A model generated the notes under the pieces. The model made no database searches. It worked only from the letters and a program-made list of their open reading frames with translations, and was not told where the DNA came from. Source: Lyngbya aestuarii BL J (GTDB taxonomy: Bacteria; Cyanobacteriota; Cyanobacteriia; Cyanobacteriales; Microcoleaceae). Taken from it: a stretch of DNA of 64,000 bases. A program made the translations under genes and the position numbers. The stretch spans positions 1 to 64,000 of the forward strand of contig NZ_AUZM01000023.1 in assembly GCF_000478195.2 (NCBI RefSeq). The letters are read 5' to 3'. Shown here one piece after another: positions 19,201-26,406 of the stretch (positions are counted from its first letter, which is position 1; the number at the start of each line of letters is the position of its first letter).

Positions 19201-19299
19201 TTCCCGATATTGCCAGTTACCAAGGTAGGTATAGCCGAGTTGGTTTTGAAAGAGTTGGATGATTCGGTTTTGAGTGACAATTTCTTTTTCTCCAATCAT
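16186..19299 (-). CDS. hsdR: Type I restriction enzyme, R (translocase/nuclease) subunit
   Basis: 1037 aa. It cleaves unmethylated DNA after ATP-driven translocation, in complex with HsdM and HsdS. The N-terminal nuclease has PD at 133-134 and ELK at 148-150. The SF2 motor shows Walker A (TQGSGKS, 286-292), DECH (398-401), FTGTP (424-428) and a motif VI-like QAVCRVNRL. Residues 203-219 (RSQKSEVRSLESEVSKL) are encoded by a repetitive GAAGTCAGAAGTTAG-like stretch that looks like an in-frame insertion of an intergenic repeat. The gene is fourth-to-last in transcription order: hsdM, hsdS, hsdR, metallopeptidase. It appears intact. Confidence 0.96.
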   Translation of the reverse strand: MIGEKEIVTQNRIIQLFQNQLGYTYLGNWQYRENNRNIETELLTQWLTKQGINQTLINKTLRELGQAAALGDIQNLYDANKAVYSLLRYGVKVKEGKDKQTETVWLIDWKHPENNHFAIAEEVTVQGKNKKRPDIVIYVNGIALGVLELKRSSVSVSQGIRQNLDNQTKEFIRPFFTTQQLLMAGNNSEGLRYGTIETPEKYYLEWKEAEEVRSQKSEVRSLESEVSKLDWHLSLLCNKSRFLEIIHNFTIFDKGTKKICRHNQYFGIKKAQEFLQRREGGIIWHTQGSGKSLTMVWLAKWLRENITGARVLIITDRIELDEQIEGIFLGVEENIYKTQNGDDLITTLNQSAPWLICSLIHKFGSREEKEIKKATDQFIRDLQSQHFTPKGNIFVFVDECHRTQSGKLHGAMKKILPDAVFIGFTGTPLLKQDKQKSVEVFGQYIHTYKFDEAITDGVVLDLRYEARDIDQYLTSQEKVDQWFEAKTRGLSESAKTQIKKKWGTMQNVLSSKSRLEQIVSDILLDMEIKPRLMDGRGNAMLVCSSIYQACKVYELFAVTDLAGKCAIITSYQPSVQSIKGEATGAGDTEKLHQYRIYRQMLANYFNVSEDEAIKRADKFEEQVRERFVKEPGQMRLLIVVDKLLTGFDAPSATYLYIDKKMRDHNLFQAVCRVNRLDGEDKEYGYIVDYKDLFKQLQGAVTDYTNEALDGYDAADVQGLLSDRLEKGRERLEETLEIVRALCEPVSPPRDFREYQRYFCAEDTGDKTALANNAGKRVHLYQSVNALVRAYANIANDTIKIGYTAAEANDIKAEVKHYQYMRDEIKLASGDSVDMKAYEPAMRHLLDTYIRAEHSEVVSNFADLGLIQLIVKNGLGILEQLPDNMKTDQEAMAETIENNMRKIIIDETPVNPKYYEEMSELLDALIQERRQAASNYQEYLAKIQRLATQIVSPETASESNYPPDLNTPGKRSLYDNLGKDEDLAIRVDKTILSTKKESWIGNRFKEREIKNAIKKIIGNCDIDVKDLLELIKNHDEYK
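18643..18693 (-). repeat. In-frame repeat insertion within hsdR
   Basis: On the coding strand this stretch is made of GAAGTCAGAAG / GAAGTTAGAAG-type words, the same kind seen as simple intergenic repeats in cyanobacteria. It adds about 17 Ser/Glu/Lys/Arg residues between the nuclease and motor domains without a frameshift. Confidence 0.65.
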
Positions 19300-19304
19300 T
19301 TTTT

Positions 19305-19408
19305 TCAGTTATCAGTTATCAGTTATCAGTTTTTTCAGTTAGCCTCCTACGGAGGAGCTACGCTATCAGTTATTAATTATCCATTATTAATTATCCATTA
19401 TTAATTAG
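19305..19408. repeat. Heptamer repeats between hsdS and hsdR
   Basis: Two arrays: CAGTTAT units (about 19313-19345), then, after a 22-bp GC-richer piece with the palindromic CTCCTACGGAGGAG, units of TTAATTATCCATTA (about 19370-19408). The second array runs into the 3' end of hsdS and supplies its stop codon at 19391-19393 and last few residues. Confidence 0.85.
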
Positions 19409-20638
19409 TCTTGTTTTTCCTGTTAGTAATTCTTGCATCATTCCCTGTTTAATGGCTTTTGTTTTGGCTAGGCGTTTTTCTAAGGCTGTTATTTCTTCGT
19501 CTTGGTTGGAGAGGATGGTGGCGATCGCTTTTTGTTCGGGAAAAGGAGGAATTGAAAGCTCAAGCGCAGTAACATTTGATTTTGATATTTCTAAAAATGT
19601 CGAACCAAATGCTCTCTCAATCATCTGCTGCTTCATGGTTAGCAATTTATAATAAATAAACTCGTTATCTATTGTGTCAGAACAGACAATAGACTTAAAC
19701 CCTTGATTTGTGGAAATTTCACAACCTGCAATTTTGACTTCTCCTATAGTGGCTCGACTACACAATAGTAATGTGCCAGCAGGAAGTAGCTGCGCTCCAC
19801 TATTCTTTAGTCCTAAATATGAAATCTTGCGCTCTGTTTCAAATAGGTACTTATTGTGGCATCTTGTAATATCAGTAGGAATACACCATTTAATACTCCC
19901 ATTCCAATAGGATAAGTTTGTGGTTGTTGGTGTTCCTCCGCTAATAATTTCTGCTATATCTCCTAAATTAATTTGTTTCCACTCCTCACCAAACCCAGGC
20001 AGGCGTTTCTTACCCGTCAATAATTGCTGCATTGTTGCCGTTTTAATATCTCGCTTTTTGCCTATGAGTTTATCCAGTGCTGTTATTAGGTTGTCTATGT
20101 TGGAGAGGGTAGTGGCGATCGCTTTTTGTTCGGGAAGGGGTGGGAAAGGTATTTTAAAATCTTTAAAATAAGGAAATCCAATAGTTTTTATTGTGTTACC
20201 AATAGCAATGCGTTCAAATTCAGATTTTTTTATTTGTAACCAGTAGTAAAGGAAATGATTGTCTAGTTCAAGACTACATTGCCAGGCTATAAAGTGCTGA
20301 CTAACAGCCATCTCACTACTCAGAATAGAGCTTTTACCGACTCCAGCATCACGAGATAAAATAACTGTTCCGGCTGGATGAATTACAGCAGATGAGTTTG
20401 CAATTCCTAAAGGAGTAGTTTTGTCAGTAGTATCATCAATATAGAGAGCATCAAGTAGGTCTGAATCCTTTAATGATATCCATTTAATATTCCCATTCCA
20501 ATATTCTGGGTATTTTTTATCTGGTGTGTGACCGCTTCCACGTTTGGCAACTGAATCTAACAAAACAACCTCCCAATCTTCAGGAATAACCCCAACCTCA
20601 GTATTTTTATACCCCTTCGGCACCCTCTCATCACTCAT
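19391..20638 (-). CDS. hsdS: Type I restriction-modification specificity subunit
   Basis: 415 aa from the ATG at 20638 (an in-frame TTG and GTG lie 12 and 9 nt upstream). HsdS recognises the bipartite DNA target for both methylation and restriction. Two target-recognition domains are visible, each starting with a GSGxTP / SGGTPTT segment and YWNGxIKW (about residues 30-165 and 230-365). Each is followed by the conserved helical spacer PxPEQKAIATxLSNxD, then TMQQLLTGKKRLPGF or MMQELLTGKTRL. The target sequence cannot be read from the protein. It lies between hsdM and hsdR; its C-terminal LINNG is encoded by heptamer repeat DNA. Confidence 0.95.
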   Translation of the reverse strand: MSDERVPKGYKNTEVGVIPEDWEVVLLDSVAKRGSGHTPDKKYPEYWNGNIKWISLKDSDLLDALYIDDTTDKTTPLGIANSSAVIHPAGTVILSRDAGVGKSSILSSEMAVSQHFIAWQCSLELDNHFLYYWLQIKKSEFERIAIGNTIKTIGFPYFKDFKIPFPPLPEQKAIATTLSNIDNLITALDKLIGKKRDIKTATMQQLLTGKKRLPGFGEEWKQINLGDIAEIISGGTPTTTNLSYWNGSIKWCIPTDITRCHNKYLFETERKISYLGLKNSGAQLLPAGTLLLCSRATIGEVKIAGCEISTNQGFKSIVCSDTIDNEFIYYKLLTMKQQMIERAFGSTFLEISKSNVTALELSIPPFPEQKAIATILSNQDEEITALEKRLAKTKAIKQGMMQELLTGKTRLINNG

Positions 20639-20712
20639 AAAATTCACCAATTATTACTAGCTTTTATCATTGCATCAGAAATAATCAAACTCATTTTTTT
20701 TAACTTCCTTAA

Positions 20713-20758
20713 ATTATTAATTATTAATTATTAATTATTAATTATCAATTATCAATTG
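20713..20758. repeat. ATTAATT heptamer array at the hsdM 3' end
   Basis: About six tandem ATTAATT / ATTATCA heptamers. The hsdM stop (20738-20740) and its last six or seven codons lie inside the array. Confidence 0.9.
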
Positions 20759-23161
20759 TAAATCCTCCTCAACCTTATTCGCCCAATTTTCCACTTCCAT
20801 CTCCAACTCTGGCAAAGTTTCAGCATAACGTTCGTCTAAAACCTTCACCCTACCAGCCAACTGTTGCCTCACCCGTTCAATTTCTGTCTTAATATTACCC
20901 TCCAAAGTAGCCTGCCATTTATCATCAACCACCAGAATTTTTATCTCCTTCTCTGTCAACTCAGGATATTTAGCAAATACCATTTTATCTAATACCACTT
21001 GAGCATCTGCCACCTTTTTCTTCATCTTAGTCTGCATATCAAACAATTTCAGACATTGCTGCAACACCACTAACTCATCCTCTGCATCCTTGTCTCCTTT
21101 TATTTCCTTAATACGAGCAGTAACGCTAGTTTTTGTCAGATTACCTTTATCGTTAAAAGCATCAGTTAACATTCCCTCATCCCCACTATTTTCCTCAATA
21201 AATTCCTCCAACTCCTGAGTAATAGTATCTAAGTCTGTTTGCAACTTATTAATATGTGTTTGTTTGTCAGGAAAATACCGAGCAATAATCAACCCAGGGG
21301 GTATTAATTCCGTCTTAAATTTCTGCTTACCTATTATCAAATCTGGAGTTTCCTTCAACTTTTCCCCTTTTTTCACCACCAACTCCCGCCAAACTTTCCC
21401 CGCTTCCCAACCATCCTGCACCAATAGATAAACATCATCCTGCATTACCTCCGCCCAATAATCCATTAATATTTGATAAATGTCATATTTATCTATCAAT
21501 TCGGCTTTAATAAACCGCTTGAGTAAATCCTCGGATATCTCAGTAATTAAATCTTTCGGCTTTTCACCCCTAGCAATACCCTTTAACCGTTGCTCGTGAC
21601 TTTTACGCCATTTACGATAAATTGCTAAAGTCCGCTCTGCAAAATCATTAAATTCGGAATTATTTTTAATTGATAACTGATAATTAACATTGGCTAATTT
21701 TGAGTAACCTTTTCTAACTGGAGCAAATAAGTCTGTTTTGAGAGAAAGGAAGACTTGCCAATAGTTATCTAAAGCTGCAATATCCGCGTTAGGGATGCCT
21801 CCATTCAGGTGCGCGTTTAAGTCGTGAATATCTTCCGGCAAACTAGAATCTATATAGCGGGGAATATTCAGGTTATAATCATTCTGAGCAATTTCCCCCA
21901 AACTAACCATGCGACTGTAGCGGGGTAATTCAATTTGATTGTTAAATACATCCACAATTTTATGAATATCTTGACTGCGGAGGCGGTTTTTATTACCATC
22001 CTTGATAAACGCCTTACTCCCATCCACCATAAATAAGCCTTGACGTTTAGCAGCAGTAGCTTTGTCAATGACAATAATGCAGGCAGGGATACCAGTACCA
22101 TAAAATAAATTAGCAGGTAAGCCAATAATACCCTTAATGTAACCCCGGCGCACCAACTCCTGACGGATAATTGCCTCAGCATTACCGCGAAACAGTACCC
22201 CGTGGGGCAAAATAATCGCAGCTTTACCCTTACTTTTGAGAGATTTGAGAATGTGCAACAAAAAAGCATAGTCCCCATTTTTGGCAGGGGGTGCCCCGTA
22301 CTCAAAACGGTTAAATTCGTCCATACTTGGATTAATGCCATTACTCCAAGACTTATAAGAAAAGGGAGGGTTAGCAACGGCAAAGTCAAAAGTTTTCAGA
22401 CCGCCATCATCATTTTTCCAATAAGGAGAAGAGAGAGTATTATCTTGCCAAATTTCTGCCGTCGGATAATTGTGCATAAACATATTCATCCGGGCGAGGG
22501 CAACCGTAGAGTTATCCATTTCTTGCCCGTAAATTGTCAAACCATGAGGAGATTCATCTACAACTTTCAACAACAGGGAGCCAGAGCCACAAGTGGGGTC
22601 GTACACCGTTGCATCTTGAGAAGTATTTGGAGGAATACCCAACACCTTCGCCACCACCCGCGACACCTCCGCCGGAGTGTAAAATTGCCCCTTACTTTTA
22701 CCAGACTCCGTAGCAAAATGACGCATCAAATATTCATAAGCATCCCCTAATAGATCGTCCCCTTCCGCCCGGTTAGCACTCAAATCTATATCATTAAAAA
22801 TAGCCACCAAACGAGAGAGACGGTCAACCATTTCCTTACCCTTGCCGAGCTTATCCTCATTATTAAAATCGGCAACATCTATTACTCCCTTAAGGTCATT
22901 TTCTTCTGCCAGGTTGCTAATAACTTTATTAATTTTATCCCCTATTTCTTTATCCCCCTTCAGAGCCACCAAATCGTCAAAAGTAGCCCCCTCCGGCACA
23001 ACAATTATACTATCCTCATCCCCTGCATATTTATCAGACACATATTTCATAAACAACAGAGTCAGAACATAATCCTTATATTGGGATGCGTCCATGCCAC
23101 CCCGTAATTCATCACATCCCGCCCATAATGAGCTATATATTTCTGTTTTTTTTACTGCCAT
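20738..23161 (-). CDS. hsdM: Type I restriction-modification DNA methyltransferase subunit
   Basis: 807 aa N6-adenine methyltransferase. The N-terminal helical domain (YKDYVLTLLFMKYVSDKY) is followed by the SAM-binding motif I (DPTCGSGSLLL, about 190-200) and the catalytic NPPF (about 265-268, NPPFSYKSW). QFYTPAEVSRVVA is the usual motif X segment. The chain is longer than the ~500-residue enterobacterial HsdM: a C-terminal extension of about 300 residues is partly coiled-coil and Lys/Glu-rich, as in many cyanobacterial N-6 methylases. It is the first gene of the operon; no strong ribosome site is seen before the ATG. Confidence 0.96.
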   Translation of the reverse strand: MAVKKTEIYSSLWAGCDELRGGMDASQYKDYVLTLLFMKYVSDKYAGDEDSIIVVPEGATFDDLVALKGDKEIGDKINKVISNLAEENDLKGVIDVADFNNEDKLGKGKEMVDRLSRLVAIFNDIDLSANRAEGDDLLGDAYEYLMRHFATESGKSKGQFYTPAEVSRVVAKVLGIPPNTSQDATVYDPTCGSGSLLLKVVDESPHGLTIYGQEMDNSTVALARMNMFMHNYPTAEIWQDNTLSSPYWKNDDGGLKTFDFAVANPPFSYKSWSNGINPSMDEFNRFEYGAPPAKNGDYAFLLHILKSLKSKGKAAIILPHGVLFRGNAEAIIRQELVRRGYIKGIIGLPANLFYGTGIPACIIVIDKATAAKRQGLFMVDGSKAFIKDGNKNRLRSQDIHKIVDVFNNQIELPRYSRMVSLGEIAQNDYNLNIPRYIDSSLPEDIHDLNAHLNGGIPNADIAALDNYWQVFLSLKTDLFAPVRKGYSKLANVNYQLSIKNNSEFNDFAERTLAIYRKWRKSHEQRLKGIARGEKPKDLITEISEDLLKRFIKAELIDKYDIYQILMDYWAEVMQDDVYLLVQDGWEAGKVWRELVVKKGEKLKETPDLIIGKQKFKTELIPPGLIIARYFPDKQTHINKLQTDLDTITQELEEFIEENSGDEGMLTDAFNDKGNLTKTSVTARIKEIKGDKDAEDELVVLQQCLKLFDMQTKMKKKVADAQVVLDKMVFAKYPELTEKEIKILVVDDKWQATLEGNIKTEIERVRQQLAGRVKVLDERYAETLPELEMEVENWANKVEEDLQLIIDN

Positions 23162-23274
23162 CGGAGATTATCGTTAACTTACAATTATGTTGTGTCATTC
23201 CCGGATGATTGTCTTTTACTATAACTCATAAAGGTTATTTTATAGCTTAGAAAAGTAATCAAAATTAAATTAAA

Positions 23275-23418
23275 TTAACTTTTGAGTTCGTGAACTCGTT
23301 GCCACTGTTGCGGCCCTGAAAGTTCGTGCTGTTGGGTACGCAAATAACCAGCATCATCTCGAATCGCGTTGGTGACTCGATCATACTTGAGATTACTCTG
23401 AAGTAACCAGTATACCAT
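23275..23418 (-). CDS. Possible small protein, 47 aa
   Basis: An ORF starting with MVYWLLQSNLKYD and ending RVHELKS, with AGAGG 9 nt before the ATG. The composition (GYLRTQQHELSGPQQWQ) looks coding and not like translated non-coding DNA. It lies 113 nt before the hsdM start on the same strand, so it could be a short first gene of the RM operon or a remnant of an older gene. No family is recognised. Confidence 0.45.
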   Translation of the reverse strand: MVYWLLQSNLKYDRVTNAIRDDAGYLRTQQHELSGPQQWQRVHELKS

Positions 23419-23483
23419 TATCCAATCCTCTGATCAGCTTCCAGTGCATTTAGAAATATGGGATTTAATGGTTTATTGACAAC

Positions 23484-23509
23484 AAAAACCCCGACTTCTG
23501 GGGCCGGGG
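23484..23509 (-). terminator. Terminator of the mgtE operon
   Basis: Read on the minus strand: CCCCGGC, a 7-nt loop, GTCGGGG (one G-T pair), then TTTTT. It lies about 210 nt after the end of the 225-aa gene that follows mgtE. Confidence 0.7.
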
Positions 23510-23716
23510 AGAGAAAACGAGCTTCACATCTACCAAGACTATAATATCGAGAACCTACCCCTGTTGAAAATGTTGATTATACTGATCTTTTGGGAGCCGT
23601 TCATTTTGACACTCCGTGAAAATACGGAGAACGACCGACAACTTTATCTTCAAACCTAAGCTGTGTCGGAGTTATAGATATCTTAACTCTATATAATTTT
23701 TTGAATCTCCAGATAG

Positions 23717-24394
23717 TCAAGAATCGCGATCGCGCAAGTTTGGCTCTGGATGTGGGCGTACCCGTTCTACCTGTTGGGGAATTTCGGCCTTTTCCTGGGA
23801 CAACTCATTTAACGCCGACTCGACGCGATCGCGAAGTTCCGTCAACTGCTGCTGTTGTAATCGACCCCATTGAGGCAATTGATTGATAAACTGTTGTAAA
23901 TCAACAATCACGCTCGTGAGATGCTCAATTTGTTCTAATTCAGGTCGGCGTTGAAAGTTAACCACAACCATCTCAATCTCTTGTTGTACCTTTTGAACCG
24001 TTTGTTCTAGAAGCACTTGTCGTTCGAGCAAACTGGGAAATAGGGAATGATTAGTCTCAGTTTCAACACCCGGTTGAGTCATTTCGGGTGAATGATTGGG
24101 ATGCCATTGCTCTAAAACCCAGGATGGGGAAGAAGACTGAAGCGTTTTTAACTGTTCAATCAATTCCGTTAATATTACCCGATCATGATCAAACAATTTT
24201 TTCAAGTGAGCGGTACTTTTGTGCTGCTGTTGGGCGAAATGATATCGATTAATTTGATTAAATATCAAAGAAAAAGTCAAAGGAATAATTGCAGCTAGAA
24301 GGGAAACGCCCCCCATCATCGCCGCTACAATCGCGATCATAGCAAGGGCAAGAAAAGCTGACTCAACAATTTCTAGCCCATTATAAATTTTCAT
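23717..24394 (-). CDS. Membrane-anchored coiled-coil protein downstream of mgtE
   Basis: 225 aa, family not recognised. Two adjacent hydrophobic helices (about 10-28 and 30-46) form a hairpin anchor. The rest is hydrophilic and Gln/Glu/Leu-rich with predicted coiled coils (about 60-85, 120-150 and 165-205) and a charged, Pro/Arg-rich tail. It starts 8 nt after the mgtE stop with AAGG before the ATG, so the two are co-transcribed. A role in organising or regulating the transporter is possible but only inferred from position. Confidence 0.6.
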   Translation of the reverse strand: MKIYNGLEIVESAFLALAMIAIVAAMMGGVSLLAAIIPLTFSLIFNQINRYHFAQQQHKSTAHLKKLFDHDRVILTELIEQLKTLQSSSPSWVLEQWHPNHSPEMTQPGVETETNHSLFPSLLERQVLLEQTVQKVQQEIEMVVVNFQRRPELEQIEHLTSVIVDLQQFINQLPQWGRLQQQQLTELRDRVESALNELSQEKAEIPQQVERVRPHPEPNLRDRDS

Positions 24395-24402
24395 AACCTT
24401 AG

Positions 24403-25800
24403 TTAGAGTTGCAAAATCAATCGAGCTAAATTGAAGTAAATCAAAACACCGAGAACATCAACGACCGTTGTAATAAACGGAGCCGACATTAACGCCGGAT
24501 CTAACCCCAAAGTGCGAAATAAAAACGGCAAAGCTGAACCCGCTACCGATGCCAAAATCGAAATCGCCACTAAGCTAATTCCCACAGACAAAGCAATAGA
24601 TACATTCCCCTCAACAATAAATACAGTTGCCCAAACGGTTGCTAAAACCCCTAAAATTGTCCCAAGTAAAGCACCTGCTAAACCTTCGCGCCAAATCACT
24701 TGTAATGGCCCCATCGCCCGAATTTCATCGGTATTCATCCCGCGAATCACCACAGTAGAAGACTGAGCGCCGACATTTCCTCCTGTTCCGGTTAATAACG
24801 GAATAAAGAACGACAACGCCACCACTTGTTGCAGGAGATCTTGCTGCATTTTGAGAATGGCGCCCGTGACACTATTAGTTAGCAGCAAAATCAATAACCA
24901 AATCACCCGTCGGCGAGCCACCGTTAACAAACTGGCTTGGAAATAATTATCTCCCTCAGACTGCACCCCACTGAGTGCATAAATATCTTCAGTGGTTTCT
25001 TCTTGCAAAATATCTAGCACATCATCCACGGTGATAATTCCCACCAGTCGCTGTTCACTATCAACCACCGGAATTGCTAGAAAATCATACCGTTGGATAA
25101 TGCGAACGACTTCCTCTTGATCGGTATCAGTTTGCACACAAACCAAATCCCGGTTGAGAATTTCACCAATGGTTTGATCCAGTTGAGCCGTCACTAAGTC
25201 TCGCAAGGAGAGAATTCCGGTTAATTGTCGATCCGAGTCCGTCACATAAAGCGAATAAATTGTTTCAGTAACATTGGCTAAACTGCGAATTCGCTCCAAA
25301 CTTTGACCAACCGTGTAATGCTCCTTCAAAGAGATATACTCTGGGGTCATAATTCGCCCGGCGGTACCGGCTTCATACCCCAGTAACAACGCTGTGGTTT
25401 GACGTTCAGTGGGGCTGAGTTGAGACACCAACCGACGAACAACCGCCGCAGGTAGCTCCTCAAATAGTCTAGCGCGATCATCGGGCGACATTTTATCAAC
25501 AATGTCAATCACTTCCTGGCGTTTGAATTTTTCACACAAAGACTGCTGAACACTAGAGTCAAGTTGTTCGTAGACTTCAATCGCCTCGTCTTTGGATAAT
25601 AGACGAAAAGCAATCACCTGCATCGTTTCGGGTAAACCTTCAATGGCTTCAGCAATATCAGCAGGTTGTACGGGAACTAAAATCGTTTTAGCCGCTTGCA
25701 AATCTCCTCGTTCTAATAAAACTTGCAGTTGCGAGCGGACTAACTCCCGTAATTCTTTACGCGACATCGTTGTCAGAGTTGATTTATTCTCCTCAGTCAA
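24403..25800 (-). CDS. mgtE: Magnesium transporter MgtE
   Basis: 465 aa Mg2+ channel of the inner membrane. Order of domains: cytosolic N domain of helical repeats (about 15-130, ADIAEAIEGLP and DDRARLFEELP), a CBS pair that senses Mg2+ (about 140-262, with GIITVDDVLDIL), a plug helix, and five membrane helices (about 290-465). The pore region has GTGGNVGAQSSTVVIRG, the family signature. The start is TTG at 25800, supported by an AGGAGGG 7 nt upstream; an ATG occurs only at residue 12. It is the first gene of a two-gene unit. Confidence 0.95.
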   Translation of the reverse strand: MTEENKSTLTTMSRKELRELVRSQLQVLLERGDLQAAKTILVPVQPADIAEAIEGLPETMQVIAFRLLSKDEAIEVYEQLDSSVQQSLCEKFKRQEVIDIVDKMSPDDRARLFEELPAAVVRRLVSQLSPTERQTTALLLGYEAGTAGRIMTPEYISLKEHYTVGQSLERIRSLANVTETIYSLYVTDSDRQLTGILSLRDLVTAQLDQTIGEILNRDLVCVQTDTDQEEVVRIIQRYDFLAIPVVDSEQRLVGIITVDDVLDILQEETTEDIYALSGVQSEGDNYFQASLLTVARRRVIWLLILLLTNSVTGAILKMQQDLLQQVVALSFFIPLLTGTGGNVGAQSSTVVIRGMNTDEIRAMGPLQVIWREGLAGALLGTILGVLATVWATVFIVEGNVSIALSVGISLVAISILASVAGSALPFLFRTLGLDPALMSAPFITTVVDVLGVLIYFNLARLILQL

Positions 25801-26406
25801 TGACAGCCCTCCTAATCACGAGTTCTGCATCCAGTCTAGAAGCAAAGTGACATCTCTAATGTACACCTTCACAATTGACAGGTCGGTTCAGAACTTCAAA
25901 TTGCCAGTTCAATCGCCTGATGCTGGATACAGCGGATCAAAAATCTAGAGATGGTCAGAACCTTTAATGGCATTGTGCAATTAAACTGCGACTCATCGCC
26001 TGTGGTGCAATATTTAGCTACAGGATCTTCTGTAGTATCGCACAAACTTTCGATTGCCCAGAAGATTCTGTAGCTTGTTTGAGGAGAAATTGTATTTTCC
26101 TGGGGTCGAATTGGGGGTTCTCTTTTCCCTAAAGATACGTCACAATTTCAACAAAAGGGTAAGGATCTGGCAATCAAGGGGTACAACCCTTCGTTGCTGG
26201 AGGTTGCCGTTTGGGAATGCACATTAGTATTATTTGCCCAGAACGTTTAACATTATTTCTATAAATTTTGCCGAAATCATTCAGCCCAGTCACTCAATCG
26301 AGTGTATGTCTGTCATGTCATCGGTTTGGCTCGGCTTGCATCGGTTGAGCTATTATCCCAACTCCTGATATCAACACAGAAGATCTAAAGTAGCGGAAAG
26401 TTCCTT
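25801..26406. other. Intergenic region between divergent mgtE and the PAS-GGDEF-EAL gene
   Basis: 606 nt holding the promoters of both divergent genes. I looked for an Mg2+ riboswitch before mgtE and did not recognise one. No RNA gene or repeat stands out. Confidence 0.4.

Larger units (their letters stand above)
23162..23716. other. Intergenic region upstream of hsdM
   Basis: 555 nt that should contain the hsdM promoter (minus strand). It also holds a possible 47-codon gene (23275-23418) and a minus-strand terminator (23484-23509). The rest (23510-23716) shows nothing I recognise. Confidence 0.4.
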
